From Candidatus Sulfotelmatobacter sp. (GTDB taxonomy: Bacteria; Acidobacteriota; Terriglobia; Terriglobales; Acidobacteriaceae): 6,146 nt of DNA. The stretch's first letter is position 1. Every line of letters begins with the position of its first letter. Position numbers and translations under genes: made by a program. Where the stretch lies: contig JASIKQ010000516.1 in NCBI GenBank assembly GCA_030049565.1, positions 1 through 6,146 on the forward strand. The letters run 5' to 3'. Positions 1-6,145 of this stretch are shown here, one piece after another. Below the pieces are notes generated by a model. The model ran no database searches, had not been told where the DNA came from, and saw only the letters and a program-made list of their open reading frames with translations.

Positions 1-1510
1 TCGCGATCTCAACTTTTTCCTGCTCGGTATACCCGTGCAGGCGCAGCACTTCCATACGGTCCTGGAGCGCCGGAGGGATGGTGTGCATGACGTTCGCGGT
101 GGCGACAAAGAAGACTTGCGAAAGGTCGTATTCGACGTCGAGATAGTGATCGACGAACATGTAGTTTTGCTCGGGATCGAGAACTTCGAGCAGCGCGGCG
201 GATGGATCTCCGCGGAAGTCCATCGACATTTTGTCGACTTCGTCGAGCATGAAGACCGGGTTCTTCGTGCCGGCTTTCTTCATCATCTGGATGATCTGGC
301 CGGGCAACGCGCCGATGTAAGTGCGGCGATGGCCGCGGATTTCGGCCTCGTCGCGCACCCCGCCCAAAGACATGCGCACGAACTTGCGTCCCGTAGCTTT
401 GGCGATCGACATTCCCAGCGAAGTCTTACCCACGCCGGGAGGTCCTACGAAACAGAGTATCGATCCCTTAGGATTTTTCACCAACTGGCGCACCGCGAGA
501 AATTCCAGAATGCGCTCTTTGATCTTCTCAAGCCCGTAATGATCTTCGTTGAGAACTTTCTCGGCCCGCGAGATGTTGCGGATTTCTTTCGAGCGCTTCT
601 TCCACGGCACGGCCAGCAACCAGTCCAGATAATTTCGCGAGACCGTCGACTCGGCCGACATGGGCGGCATAGCTTCCAGCTTTTTCAGTTCTTGAAGCGC
701 TTTGTCTTTGACATCTTTTGGCATCCCCGCGGCTTCGATTTTTTTCTTGAGCTCGTCGAATTCGCTCTTTTCGCCGCGGCCCAACTCTTTCTGTATGGCC
801 TTGATCTTTTCGTTGAGGTAATACTCTTTCTGCGCCTTCTCCATCTGCCGCTTCACGCGCGACTGGATCGTGCGGTCGACGTTCAGCTTTTCGATTTCTA
901 CATCGAGCACGTCAGCGATCCGGACCAGCCGCTCAGAGGGATCGAAAATTTCCAGCAACTCCTGCTTCTCTTCAATCGAAAGTTGAAGGTTGGCGGCGAT
1001 GATGTCGGTGAGCTTGGCCGGATCTTCCATGCGCACCGCAGAGATCATGGTTTCGTAATTCAGCGCCTGGCAGAGCTTCACGTACTGCTCGAACAACGTC
1101 GTCACGCGCTGCATACCGGCTTCGATCTGCTGGTTCATCTCCAGCGGATAGCGGGCCACGCGCACCGAAGCTTGCATGTAGCCGTCAGTATCCGTGGCCT
1201 GCAAAAGACGCCCACGCTCGATGCCTTCGACCAGGACTTTGATGTTTCCGTCGGGCAGCTTCAGGCTCTGCACGATGTTGACGATGGTTCCGACCTGATA
1301 GATTTCGTTGGCTTTGGGTTCGTCGATCGCGGCATCGTGTTGAGTAGCGAGGAAGATTTTCTTGTCCGCCGCCAGCGCTTCTTCGAGAGCGCGCACGCTC
1401 GATTCGCGGCCCACCACAAAAGGGGTCATCATGTAGGGAAAGATGACCACGTCCCGGATGGGCATCATGGGCAATTTTTTGGTTTCGAATTTTTCCTTGG
1501 ATGTGGTCAC
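1..1510 (-). CDS. lon: Lon ATP-dependent protease, N-terminal ~503 residues (partial at left edge)
   Basis: Lon is a cytosolic homo-oligomeric AAA+ serine protease that unfolds and degrades misfolded and short-lived regulatory proteins. Translating the minus strand from GTG at 1510 gives one uninterrupted frame to the window edge. The substrate-binding N-domain opens with PIRDVVIFP (residues 17-25). A helical linker follows, with [15 protein letters not shown] and then MPPMSAEST before the AAA+ module. Walker A GPPGVGKT is at residues 356-363, the same numbering as in E. coli Lon. Next come [18 protein letters not shown], Walker B with D423/E424 (MLDEVDKM), LLEVLDPEQ, and the arginine-finger region DRMEV near 484-488. 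The rest of the AAA+ module and the Ser-Lys protease domain (about 300 more residues in typical Lon) lie outside the window, so proteolytic competence cannot be judged. The start is fixed by TGA directly upstream in frame and GGGGAG five bases before the GTG. It is the last visible gene of the tig-clpP-clpX-lon cluster, 103 bases after clpX. Identity is very secure. Confidence 0.97.
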   Translation of the reverse strand, partial: MTTSKEKFETKKLPMMPIRDVVIFPYMMTPFVVGRESSVRALEEALAADKKIFLATQHDAAIDEPKANEIYQVGTIVNIVQSLKLPDGNIKVLVEGIERGRLLQATDTDGYMQASVRVARYPLEMNQQIEAGMQRVTTLFEQYVKLCQALNYETMISAVRMEDPAKLTDIIAANLQLSIEEKQELLEIFDPSERLVRIADVLDVEIEKLNVDRTIQSRVKRQMEKAQKEYYLNEKIKAIQKELGRGEKSEFDELKKKIEAAGMPKDVKDKALQELKKLEAMPPMSAESTVSRNYLDWLLAVPWKKRSKEIRNISRAEKVLNEDHYGLEKIKERILEFLAVRQLVKNPKGSILCFVGPPGVGKTSLGMSIAKATGRKFVRMSLGGVRDEAEIRGHRRTYIGALPGQIIQMMKKAGTKNPVFMLDEVDKMSMDFRGDPSAALLEVLDPEQNYMFVDHYLDVEYDLSQVFFVATANVMHTIPPALQDRMEVLRLHGYTEQEKVEIA

Positions 1511-1515
1511 TCAAT

Positions 1516-1521
1516 CTCCCC
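1516..1521 (-). promoter_or_regulatory. Ribosome binding site of lon
   Basis: GGGGAG on the minus strand lies five bases before the GTG at 1510. The spacer ends in an in-frame TGA that abuts the GTG, so no start further upstream is possible. The next in-frame ATG codons (residues 15-16) sit at the edge of the conserved PIRDVV block and have no comparable site. Together these support the GTG start. Confidence 0.75.
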
Positions 1522-1584
1522 GAGCACTGCGAAGAATGCGACGCGCTTCGAGCGGTGAAGTCGCTTACAACAGTTTACTACCGC

Positions 1585-1603
1585 CCATCCCCGCTGGGGA
1601 TGG
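1585..1603 (-). terminator. Perfect hairpin in the clpX-lon spacer (attenuator or mRNA-processing stem, no U-tract)
   Basis: The minus-strand RNA reads CCATCCCC-AGC-GGGGATGG, an uninterrupted 8-bp G/C-rich stem with a 3-base loop, starting 10 bases after the clpX stop codon. No run of U follows on the minus strand (GCGGTAGT), so it is not a canonical intrinsic terminator for the cluster. On the plus strand it is followed by a weak pyrimidine tail (CTTCTTT), but no plus-strand gene lies upstream. It could protect the 3' end of a tig-clpP-clpX transcript, attenuate lon expression, or be an interspersed palindrome. The stem is certain; the role is inference. Confidence 0.45.
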
Positions 1604-1613
1604 CTTCTTTCGG

Positions 1614-2894
1614 CTATCCAGCTTTTTCCAGCGTGGTCAACGAAGCGCTGCGTTTTTCAACCATCTCCCGCGTAACCTCGAACTCTTTCAATTTCTTCTG
1701 GCTTGGCAGATGGAACATCAAGTCAAGCATAAGCTCTTCCAGGATCATACGCAGGCCGCGTGCGCCGACTTTACGGGCCATCGCCTGGCGCGCGACCGCG
1801 CGCAGAGCTTCATCACTGAACTTCAGACGCACGTTCTCGAATTCGAACAGCCGCTGATATTGCTTGACGATGGCGTTCTTGGGACGCGTCAGAATTTCGA
1901 TCAACGCAAATTCGTCAAGGTCTTCCAACATGCCGACGACTGGCAGGCGGCCGACAAATTCGGGAATCAGGCCGAACCTGATCAGATCTTCAGGCTGAAC
2001 TTCGCTGAGCAGTTCGAAGTTGCGCTTGCGCGCCACCGTGAGGTCTTCTTTCTCCATCTCCTCGCTACCGCGGAAGCCCAAAGACTTCTTGCCCACTCTT
2101 CGGCCGACAATCTTCTCCAGACCAACGAATGCGCCACCGCAGATAAAAAGGATATTCGTGGTGTCAACCGGGGTGAACTCCTGGTGGGGATGCTTGCGTC
2201 CGCCCTGCGGCGGCACATTGGCGATCGTTCCCTCCAGAATCTTCAGCAGCGCTTGTTGCACACCCTCGCCGGAGACGTCGCGAGTAATCGAGGGATTCTC
2301 GTCTTTGCGGCCAATCTTGTCGATTTCATCGATATAGATGATCCCTGTCTGCGCGCGGCTGACATCGCCTTCGGCCGCCTGCAACAGCTTGAGAATAATG
2401 TTCTCGACATCCTCGCCAACGTAACCGGCTTCCGTCAGCGTAGTTGCATCCACGATGGCAAAGGGCACATCGAGCATCCGTGCCAGAGTTTGCGCCAGCA
2501 AAGTCTTGCCCGTTCCCGTGGGACCGATGAGCATGATGTTCGACTTGCTCAGTTCGATCCCATCGCCTGCTGTCTTCTGCCGGTTCATGAAAATGCGCTT
2601 GTAGTGGTTGTAGACGGCGACCGCCAGCTTCTTCTTCGTCTGCTCCTGACCGATGACGTACTCATCCAGGAAAGTCTTGACTTCTTGCGGTTTCGGAAGT
2701 TGATTAGGCGGGCCTGCGGCAGGCGTAGCGGAGCGGTCGTCTTCCAAAATCGAGTTGCAGACGGCCACGCACTCATCGCAAATGTAGGCGCGGGGGTAAT
2801 CGCTGGGCGACGAGATCAATTTGGCTACGGCATCCTGCGACTTGTGACAGAACGAACAGCGCAAGATCTCGTCGGTTCCCGACTTATTCTTCAC
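1614..2894 (-). CDS. clpX: ClpX, ATP-dependent unfoldase subunit of the ClpXP protease
   Basis: ClpX is a hexameric AAA+ unfoldase in the cytosol that binds tagged or specific substrates, unfolds them with ATP and feeds them into ClpP. The 426-residue product is of normal family length. It has a treble-clef zinc-binding domain with C13, C16, C39 and C42 (CSFC...CDEC). Walker A GPTGTGKT is at 124-131, the pore-1 loop GYVGED at 157-162, Walker B IIYIDEID at 185-192, and the RKH pore loop at 233-235. The ClpP-docking loop tripeptide is LGF at 272-274 (IGF in E. coli). Sensor 2 GARGLR is at 377-382. All functional residues looked for are present. The GTG start has in-frame TGA directly before it and AAGGAG nine bases upstream. 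The next in-frame ATG is residue 103, beyond the zinc domain. It lies 151 bases after clpP and 103 before lon in the same direction, which fits its partnership with ClpP. Confidence 0.98.
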   Translation of the reverse strand: MKNKSGTDEILRCSFCHKSQDAVAKLISSPSDYPRAYICDECVAVCNSILEDDRSATPAAGPPNQLPKPQEVKTFLDEYVIGQEQTKKKLAVAVYNHYKRIFMNRQKTAGDGIELSKSNIMLIGPTGTGKTLLAQTLARMLDVPFAIVDATTLTEAGYVGEDVENIILKLLQAAEGDVSRAQTGIIYIDEIDKIGRKDENPSITRDVSGEGVQQALLKILEGTIANVPPQGGRKHPHQEFTPVDTTNILFICGGAFVGLEKIVGRRVGKKSLGFRGSEEMEKEDLTVARKRNFELLSEVQPEDLIRFGLIPEFVGRLPVVGMLEDLDEFALIEILTRPKNAIVKQYQRLFEFENVRLKFSDEALRAVARQAMARKVGARGLRMILEELMLDLMFHLPSQKKLKEFEVTREMVEKRSASLTTLEKAG

Positions 2895-2903
2895 TCAGCT
2901 CTA

Positions 2904-2909
2904 CTCCTT
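2904..2909 (-). promoter_or_regulatory. Ribosome binding site of clpX
   Basis: AAGGAG, a near-perfect anti-16S match, lies nine bases before the GTG at 2894. It decides the start in favour of GTG, since an in-frame TGA sits directly upstream of the GTG and no ATG occurs before the zinc-binding domain. Confidence 0.8.
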
Positions 2910-2910
2910 C

Positions 2911-2930
2911 CATTCCTGGGGGATGGAATG
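2911..2930 (-). promoter_or_regulatory. Hairpin abutting the clpX ribosome binding site
   Basis: The minus-strand RNA CATTCC-atccccca-GGAATG forms a 6-bp perfect stem with an 8-base loop. Its 3' foot is one base away from the AAGGAG of clpX. An alternative, shorter pairing (CCAT with ATGG) uses part of the same bases. Position suggests influence on ribosome access or on mRNA processing between clpP and clpX. A 6-bp stem can arise by chance, so the function is inference. The rest of the 151-base spacer shows no convincing promoter or terminator. Confidence 0.35.
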
Positions 2931-3045
2931 CGTCTCAACCATTCTTATCGGCACAAAGCCGCGACAGAATAAAAATCCACTGCCGACCACATTTCAGGCC
3001 TGCCGATGCGCCTAAGCCGCGCCCGGTCAATCTTCAGCACGAGGC

Positions 3046-3672
3046 CTATCCTACTGCTTTTACGGTCTTATAGATGATATCGTCTATGATTCCGTATTCC
3101 TTAGCCTGCTGCGCGTTCATGATGAAATCGCGCTCCACATCCTTTTCTACCTTATCCAGCTTCTGCCCGCTATGTTTCGATAGTAACTGGTTGGTGATTT
3201 CCCGCATTCGGAGGATTTCCCGAGCGTGGATGTCGATATCGGTCGCCTGGCCAGACAACCCTCCCATCGAAGGCTGATGAATAAGGATTCGCGAGTTCGG
3301 CAGGGCCAGCCGCTTTTTCGCCTCGCCCGCCGCCAGGAGCAAAGCCGCCATCGAGGCAGCCTGGCCCACGCACAGCGTCATGACGTCGTTTTTGACATAC
3401 TGCATGGTGTCATAGATCGCCATGCCCGCCGTGATCGAGCCCCCCGGCGAGTTGATGTAAAGTTGAATGTCTTTCTCGGGATCTTCCTGCGCCAGAAACA
3501 GCATCTGGGCGATGACCAGGTTGGCGATGTTATCGTCGATCGGCGTGCCGATAAAAATAATGTTGTCGCGGAGCAGCCGGGAGTAAATGTCATAGGCGCG
3601 TTCGCCCCGTCCGGTCTGCTCGATGACCATGGGTACCAGCATCATGTGGGGATCATTCGGTTTCATGTTCAC
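3046..3672 (-). CDS. clpP: ClpP, ATP-dependent Clp protease proteolytic subunit
   Basis: ClpP is a serine peptidase forming a two-ring 14-mer whose internal chamber degrades polypeptides threaded in by ClpX or another Clp ATPase. The 208-residue product has normal length. The catalytic triad is complete: S107 in GQAASM, H132 in [10 protein letters not shown], and D182 in VERDF. Other hallmarks are the N-terminal [38 protein letters not shown] (oxyanion-hole glycines) and [14 protein letters not shown]. The N-terminus is short, so only a small propeptide, if any, is present. GTG at 3672 is the first possible start (in-frame TGA two codons upstream) and has GGAG eight bases before it. An ATG two codons later (3666) is an alternative that would shorten the protein by two residues. 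It lies between tig (73-base gap) and clpX (151-base gap), all co-oriented. Confidence 0.98.
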   Translation of the reverse strand: MNMKPNDPHMMLVPMVIEQTGRGERAYDIYSRLLRDNIIFIGTPIDDNIANLVIAQMLFLAQEDPEKDIQLYINSPGGSITAGMAIYDTMQYVKNDVMTLCVGQAASMAALLLAAGEAKKRLALPNSRILIHQPSMGGLSGQATDIDIHAREILRMREITNQLLSKHSGQKLDKVEKDVERDFIMNAQQAKEYGIIDDIIYKTVKAVG

Positions 3673-3680
3673 CTGTCACA

Positions 3681-3687
3681 CTCCACC
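3681..3687 (-). promoter_or_regulatory. Ribosome binding site of clpP
   Basis: GGTGGAG, with core GGAG, sits eight bases before GTG 3672 and fourteen before ATG 3666. The spacing favours the GTG as the start codon. Confidence 0.6.
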
Positions 3688-3727
3688 CCGAACTTTCGTC
3701 TGCTTTCCCGGGGAGGTCCGAAGTTGG
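3688..3727 (-). promoter_or_regulatory. Imperfect hairpin in the tig-clpP spacer, next to the clpP ribosome binding site
   Basis: The arms 3688-3698 and 3719-3727 can form 9 base pairs with two single-base bulges around a 20-base loop that contains CCCGGG. The 3' foot on the minus-strand RNA directly touches the clpP ribosome binding site at 3687. There is no U-run, so it is not an evident terminator of tig. It may separate tig from clpP expression, but the stem is imperfect and the role is inferred. Confidence 0.3.
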
Positions 3728-3745
3728 TCTGCGTCTTTTCTCGAT

Positions 3746-5044
3746 TTACGCAGACTGGTGATAAAGAAAATCGAGGGTCTTCTCGTTGCGGATTCTATTC
3801 CGGATTCTATCGAGGCCCCCATCCTCTGTCAATCGCGCGCGGACCGCTTCTGACGTCTGTTTTGACTGCCTCGCCAGCGCTTCCAGTTCGCGATTTACTT
3901 CTTCGTCACTGACCTCGATTTTTTCGAGATCGGCGATTCGTTCCAGCAACAAACTCGACTTCACATCCTGCAATGCCTGCTCGCGCTGCCCAGCCCGAAG
4001 CCGCGGCAGGTCCATCTTCTTCATGTCTTCGACCTTCATGCCCTGCGCCGCCAGCGCGCGAAGACCGCGCTCCAGCCGCAAATCAATCTGCCGGTCAACT
4101 AACGACTCTGGCACTTCAAATTCATTGCGTTTCAGCAGATCGGCGACGAGCTTGTCTTTCCCTTCCCGTTCTGCGGTGTGCCGCTTTTCCCCGTCGATGT
4201 TTTCGCGAATCTGCTTGCGAACCTGATCGAGATTGTTAAACTCGCCCAGTTCTTTAGCGAAATCGTCGTTGAGTTCGGGCAAGTTCTTCTGCTTGATGCC
4301 GTTTACCTTCACGGTATAGACGAACGTCTTACCGGCGAGCCGCTTGTCGGGAGCATCCTCCGGATAAACCACATCGAACGTACGCTCCTCGCCCGCCGAT
4401 GCGCCGATCAGATTCTGCGTGAATTCAGGGACCGTGTTCTTGCCCCCGATTTCGATCAGCACGTCGTTCAGAGCGGGATTGTTCTTGGCAGTTTCGCCGG
4501 TTGGGTCTTTCGGTCTCCCGTTCATCGCGGCCTGGGCGAAGTCGCCCTCGGCAAGCGGCCGTCCCTCTATAGTCGTGTAAGTCGCGTGCTGCTCCCGGAG
4601 ATTGTTGAGAGCTTGCTCCACTTCGTCGTCGGTGACTACAATCTCCGGCTTATCGCCGCGCAGCTCTTTGTAGCCCTCGACCTGGATTTCAGGAAGAATT
4701 TCAAACGTTGCTTTGAAGCGCAGCGGCTCGCCCTCGCGAATGTGAAGATCCGTCACGCGCGGCGTCGAAACCGGCATCAGCCCCTGCTTCTCGGCCTCTT
4801 TGCGGAAATATTTCGGAATCAGCGCCTCGGCAACATCATTCTTCAGTCCCTCGCCAAATCGCTGGCGAATAATCGAGGCCGGCACGTGCCCGGCACGAAA
4901 ACCCGGCAGCCGCGCCATCTTCTGATAGCGCTGTACTTGAGCTTCGGTTTCGCGGGCAACTTCGTCGGCGGGAATCTCGACGGAAATCTCGCGCTTGACG
5001 CTATCCTTCGTGGCGTGGTTCGCAGCAGTGTCGGTGGGGCTCAC
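3746..5044 (-). CDS. tig: Trigger factor, ribosome-associated chaperone with an aberrant PPIase domain
   Basis: Trigger factor docks at the ribosomal exit tunnel and shields nascent chains. The 432-residue product matches the family length and three-part layout. An N-terminal ribosome-binding domain (about 13-125) carries the signature loop PGFRAGHVP at 47-55. An FKBP-like PPIase domain follows (about 160-255, ending in NLPELNDDFAKELG). The C-terminal helical arms (about 256-432) include VPESLVDRQID, with a charged C-terminal segment. Two oddities: the E. coli loop GFRKGKVP has lost both lysines here, and the PPIase strand usually reading GD..TIDF is GDFAQAAM, with no Asp-Phe pair, followed by a non-standard KDPTGETAKNNPALND segment. 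GTG 5044 is the only plausible start: TAA is in frame four codons upstream and no start codon follows before the conserved region. No Shine-Dalgarno sequence is visible; a -10-like element ends 6 bases before the GTG. It is the first gene of the cluster. Confidence 0.96.
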   Translation of the reverse strand: MSPTDTAANHATKDSVKREISVEIPADEVARETEAQVQRYQKMARLPGFRAGHVPASIIRQRFGEGLKNDVAEALIPKYFRKEAEKQGLMPVSTPRVTDLHIREGEPLRFKATFEILPEIQVEGYKELRGDKPEIVVTDDEVEQALNNLREQHATYTTIEGRPLAEGDFAQAAMNGRPKDPTGETAKNNPALNDVLIEIGGKNTVPEFTQNLIGASAGEERTFDVVYPEDAPDKRLAGKTFVYTVKVNGIKQKNLPELNDDFAKELGEFNNLDQVRKQIRENIDGEKRHTAEREGKDKLVADLLKRNEFEVPESLVDRQIDLRLERGLRALAAQGMKVEDMKKMDLPRLRAGQREQALQDVKSSLLLERIADLEKIEVSDEEVNRELEALARQSKQTSEAVRARLTEDGGLDRIRNRIRNEKTLDFLYHQSA

Positions 5045-5050
5045 TAGTAA

Positions 5051-5080
5051 AGTTTAATGACGGAGGGAGAGAAGCGTCAA
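5051..5080 (-). promoter_or_regulatory. Candidate tig cluster promoter, predicted to give a leaderless mRNA
   Basis: On the minus strand TTGACG (5080-5075, 5 of 6 matches to the -35 consensus) is followed by an 18-base spacer and TAAACT (5056-5051, 4 of 6 to TATAAT and matching TANNNT). The usual start point 7 bases past the hexamer falls on the G of GTG 5044. The stretch between them (TTACTA) offers no ribosome binding site. The arms TGACG (5058-5062) and CGTCA (5075-5079) also form an inverted repeat overlapping the -35 and spacer. Position and the missing Shine-Dalgarno argue for the promoter; transcription itself is not shown. Confidence 0.5.
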
Positions 5081-5150
5081 ACGGGGCAACGATTGTGCGA
5101 TTGGTACCGCATGAATCTAGATAAGCCGATGTCATTCAGAACTGGCCAGA

Positions 5151-5173
5151 GGAGCGGGTGAGGAACCTGCTCC
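5151..5173. repeat. Inverted repeat / stem-loop in the divergent tig-udg region
   Basis: GGAGCGGGT (5151-5159) and ACCTGCTCC (5165-5173) pair over 9 positions with a 5-base loop GAGGA. One pair is G-U in plus-strand RNA and would be A-C in the minus-strand RNA, so the plus-strand stem is the more stable. Neither side has a T-run, so it is not an obvious terminator. If udg and tig both start at their start codons, this element lies upstream of both transcripts and could be a DNA operator. The remainder of 5057-5221 shows only an 8-base palindrome TTGCGCAA at 5190-5197 and no gene. Confidence 0.4.
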
Positions 5174-5218
5174 GCTTCAGGCGAGAACCTTGCGCAAAGC
5201 GTGCGGCTGACAACCGCC

Positions 5219-5227
5219 TGATAAGAT
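5219..5227 (+). promoter_or_regulatory. Candidate extended -10 element of udg, predicted to give a leaderless mRNA
   Basis: TGATAAGAT combines an extended -10 TGN with TAAGAT (4 of 6 to TATAAT, matching TANNNT). The hexamer ends 6 bases before ATG 5234, so a start point 7 bases downstream falls on the A of the ATG. I see no good -35 at 16-18 bases, which an extended -10 can tolerate. No Shine-Dalgarno sequence occurs between the hexamer and the ATG (CAGCCC). Confidence 0.4.
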
Positions 5228-5233
5228 CAGCCC

Positions 5234-6007
5234 ATGCTCTCTTTTCAACTCAAGCGCAGCTTCGAAGATTCAATCGCAAGCAATCACAAACTGCTCCAGC
5301 ATCTCCCTGATGGGGTGAACGCACCCCGCTCGCTCACTATCCTCAACCGCGAACTTATCGTCTGCACCCGCTGCCCTCGCCTCGTCAAATACCGCGAGCA
5401 AGTAGCCCGCGAGAAGCGCCGCGCGTACCGTGACCAAGAATATTGGGGCAAGCCTGTGCCGGGCTTCGGCGATCCCAACGCTCGCGTGCTCATCATGGGA
5501 CTCGCCCCTGGCGCGCACGGCTCGAACCGCACAGGTCGACCTTTCACCGGCGACGCCTCCGGCAAATTCATGTATCCCGTGCTCCATGAAACCGGATTTG
5601 CCAACCAACCCAGCGCCACGGACCGCAGCGACGGACTCAAGCTGCAAGACCTTTACATTACCGCCGCCGTTCGATGCGCCCCGCCCGACAACAAGCCGAC
5701 GCCGCAAGAGCTGGCCGAATGTTCACACTTCCTCGATCGCGAGCTGGCAGGATTAACGAACGTAAAGGTCGTCGTCGCGCTGGGAAAGATCGGATTCGAT
5801 GCGTATCTGAATTACGTCAAGCGGAAAGGTGCCGCCCTCAGCCGGGAAGATTACCTCTTCAAACATGGCGCCAGTTACCGGTTACCCGATGGTAAGGTGT
5901 TACTCGCGTCATACCATCCGTCGAACCAGAACACGCAGACTGGCAAGCTCACGCGCGAAATGTTCGTGAAAATATTTAAGCAGGCGGCAAAACTTGCCGA
6001 TCACTGA
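5234..6007 (+). CDS. Uracil-DNA glycosylase, iron-sulfur family 5 (UDGb) type
   Basis: Enzymes of this family flip uracil, and often hypoxanthine or xanthine, out of DNA and cleave the N-glycosidic bond, starting base excision repair. The 257-residue product has four cysteines placed as [4Fe-4S] ligands: C44 and C47 (CTRCPRL), C148 (VRCAPP) and C163. Motif 1 is GLAPGAHGSNRTGRPFTGD at 89-107. The Leu after the first Gly, instead of the Glu of family 4 (GEAPG), and the NRTGR run are typical of family 5. The second motif is SYHPSNQNTQTGKLT at 226-240 with H228. An N-terminal stretch of about 36 residues precedes the conserved LNRELIVCTRC block, longer than I expect for the core. ATG 5234 is the first possible start (in-frame TAA three codons upstream) and no internal start looks better; GTG at residue 28 has no ribosome binding site. 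It diverges from tig across 189 bases. The family call is secure; the exact base specificity is not readable from sequence. Confidence 0.93.
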   Translation: MLSFQLKRSFEDSIASNHKLLQHLPDGVNAPRSLTILNRELIVCTRCPRLVKYREQVAREKRRAYRDQEYWGKPVPGFGDPNARVLIMGLAPGAHGSNRTGRPFTGDASGKFMYPVLHETGFANQPSATDRSDGLKLQDLYITAAVRCAPPDNKPTPQELAECSHFLDRELAGLTNVKVVVALGKIGFDAYLNYVKRKGAALSREDYLFKHGASYRLPDGKVLLASYHPSNQNTQTGKLTREMFVKIFKQAAKLADH

Positions 6008-6011
6008 GTAA

Positions 6012-6096
6012 GGCGCCGCCAGGCGGCTCGTTGCACCCTACCCCTAAGAGTGGGGTCACATTGGATTAGCCTGGGGTCACGACCCGGGGCGGCGCC
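6012..6096. repeat. Nested inverted and direct repeats downstream of udg
   Basis: GGCGCCGCC (6012-6020) has its exact reverse complement GGCGGCGCC at 6088-6096. The left arm also belongs to a local palindrome GCCGCC-A-GGCGGC (6015-6027), which gives a 5-bp stem starting 8 bases after the udg stop. Between the arms, ACCCC (6040-6044) pairs with GGGGT (6052-6056), and TGGGGTCAC occurs twice (6051-6059 and 6072-6080), 21 bases apart. No T-run follows any stem, so an intrinsic terminator for udg is not evident, although transcript ending here is plausible. No coding frame is seen. Confidence 0.5.
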
Positions 6097-6100
6097 CGTT

Positions 6101-6145
6101 AAGCTACGAGCCGCGAGCTTCGAGGTACAAGCGATCCCGTAGCTT
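6101..6145. repeat. Interspersed palindromic repeat at the right edge
   Basis: AAGCTACG (6101-6108) and CGTAGCTT (6138-6145) are perfect 8-base inverted arms. Inside, AGCTACGAG (6102-6110) recurs with one mismatch as AGCTTCGAG (6116-6124). CGAGCCGC (6107-6114) is also the exact reverse complement of GCGGCTCG (6023-6030). Such variations on a GCTACGAG word look like an intergenic repeat family, but the element runs to the window edge and copy number elsewhere is unknown. Confidence 0.4.

Noticed and set aside
1185..1514. Minus-strand 109-codon frame starting with TTG at 1514
   Set aside because: It is an out-of-frame overlap of the lon start. It uses the same ribosome binding site at worse spacing and gives an Arg-rich, featureless product.
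35..1558. Plus-strand open frame of 507 codons
   Set aside because: It is antisense to lon, whose minus-strand translation is a clear Lon with Walker motifs. The plus-strand product is rich in His, Phe and Arg with no domain, as expected of a mirror frame of a codon-biased gene.
1511..1613. CIRCE (HrcA) or sigma-32-type heat-shock element before lon
   Set aside because: GAGCACTGC only partly resembles one CIRCE arm and has no partner at the correct distance. CCATCCCC does not match the sigma-32 -10 sequence and lacks a -35.
1443..2972. Plus-strand open frame of 509 codons
   Set aside because: It is antisense to all of clpX and runs through both spacers. It has no recognisable domain or ribosome binding site and is explained by codon bias of clpX.
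3226..3912. Plus-strand open frame of 228 codons across clpP and the end of tig
   Set aside because: It is antisense to two well-identified genes and their spacer, and its composition is not protein-like.
4178..5047. Plus-strand open frame of 289 codons
   Set aside because: It is the antisense shadow of tig. The minus-strand product is an unmistakable trigger factor, while this one shows no family features.
5111..5161. Possible 16-codon leader peptide upstream of udg
   Set aside because: It has no ribosome binding site, no regulatory codon run and no attenuator with a T-tract after it.
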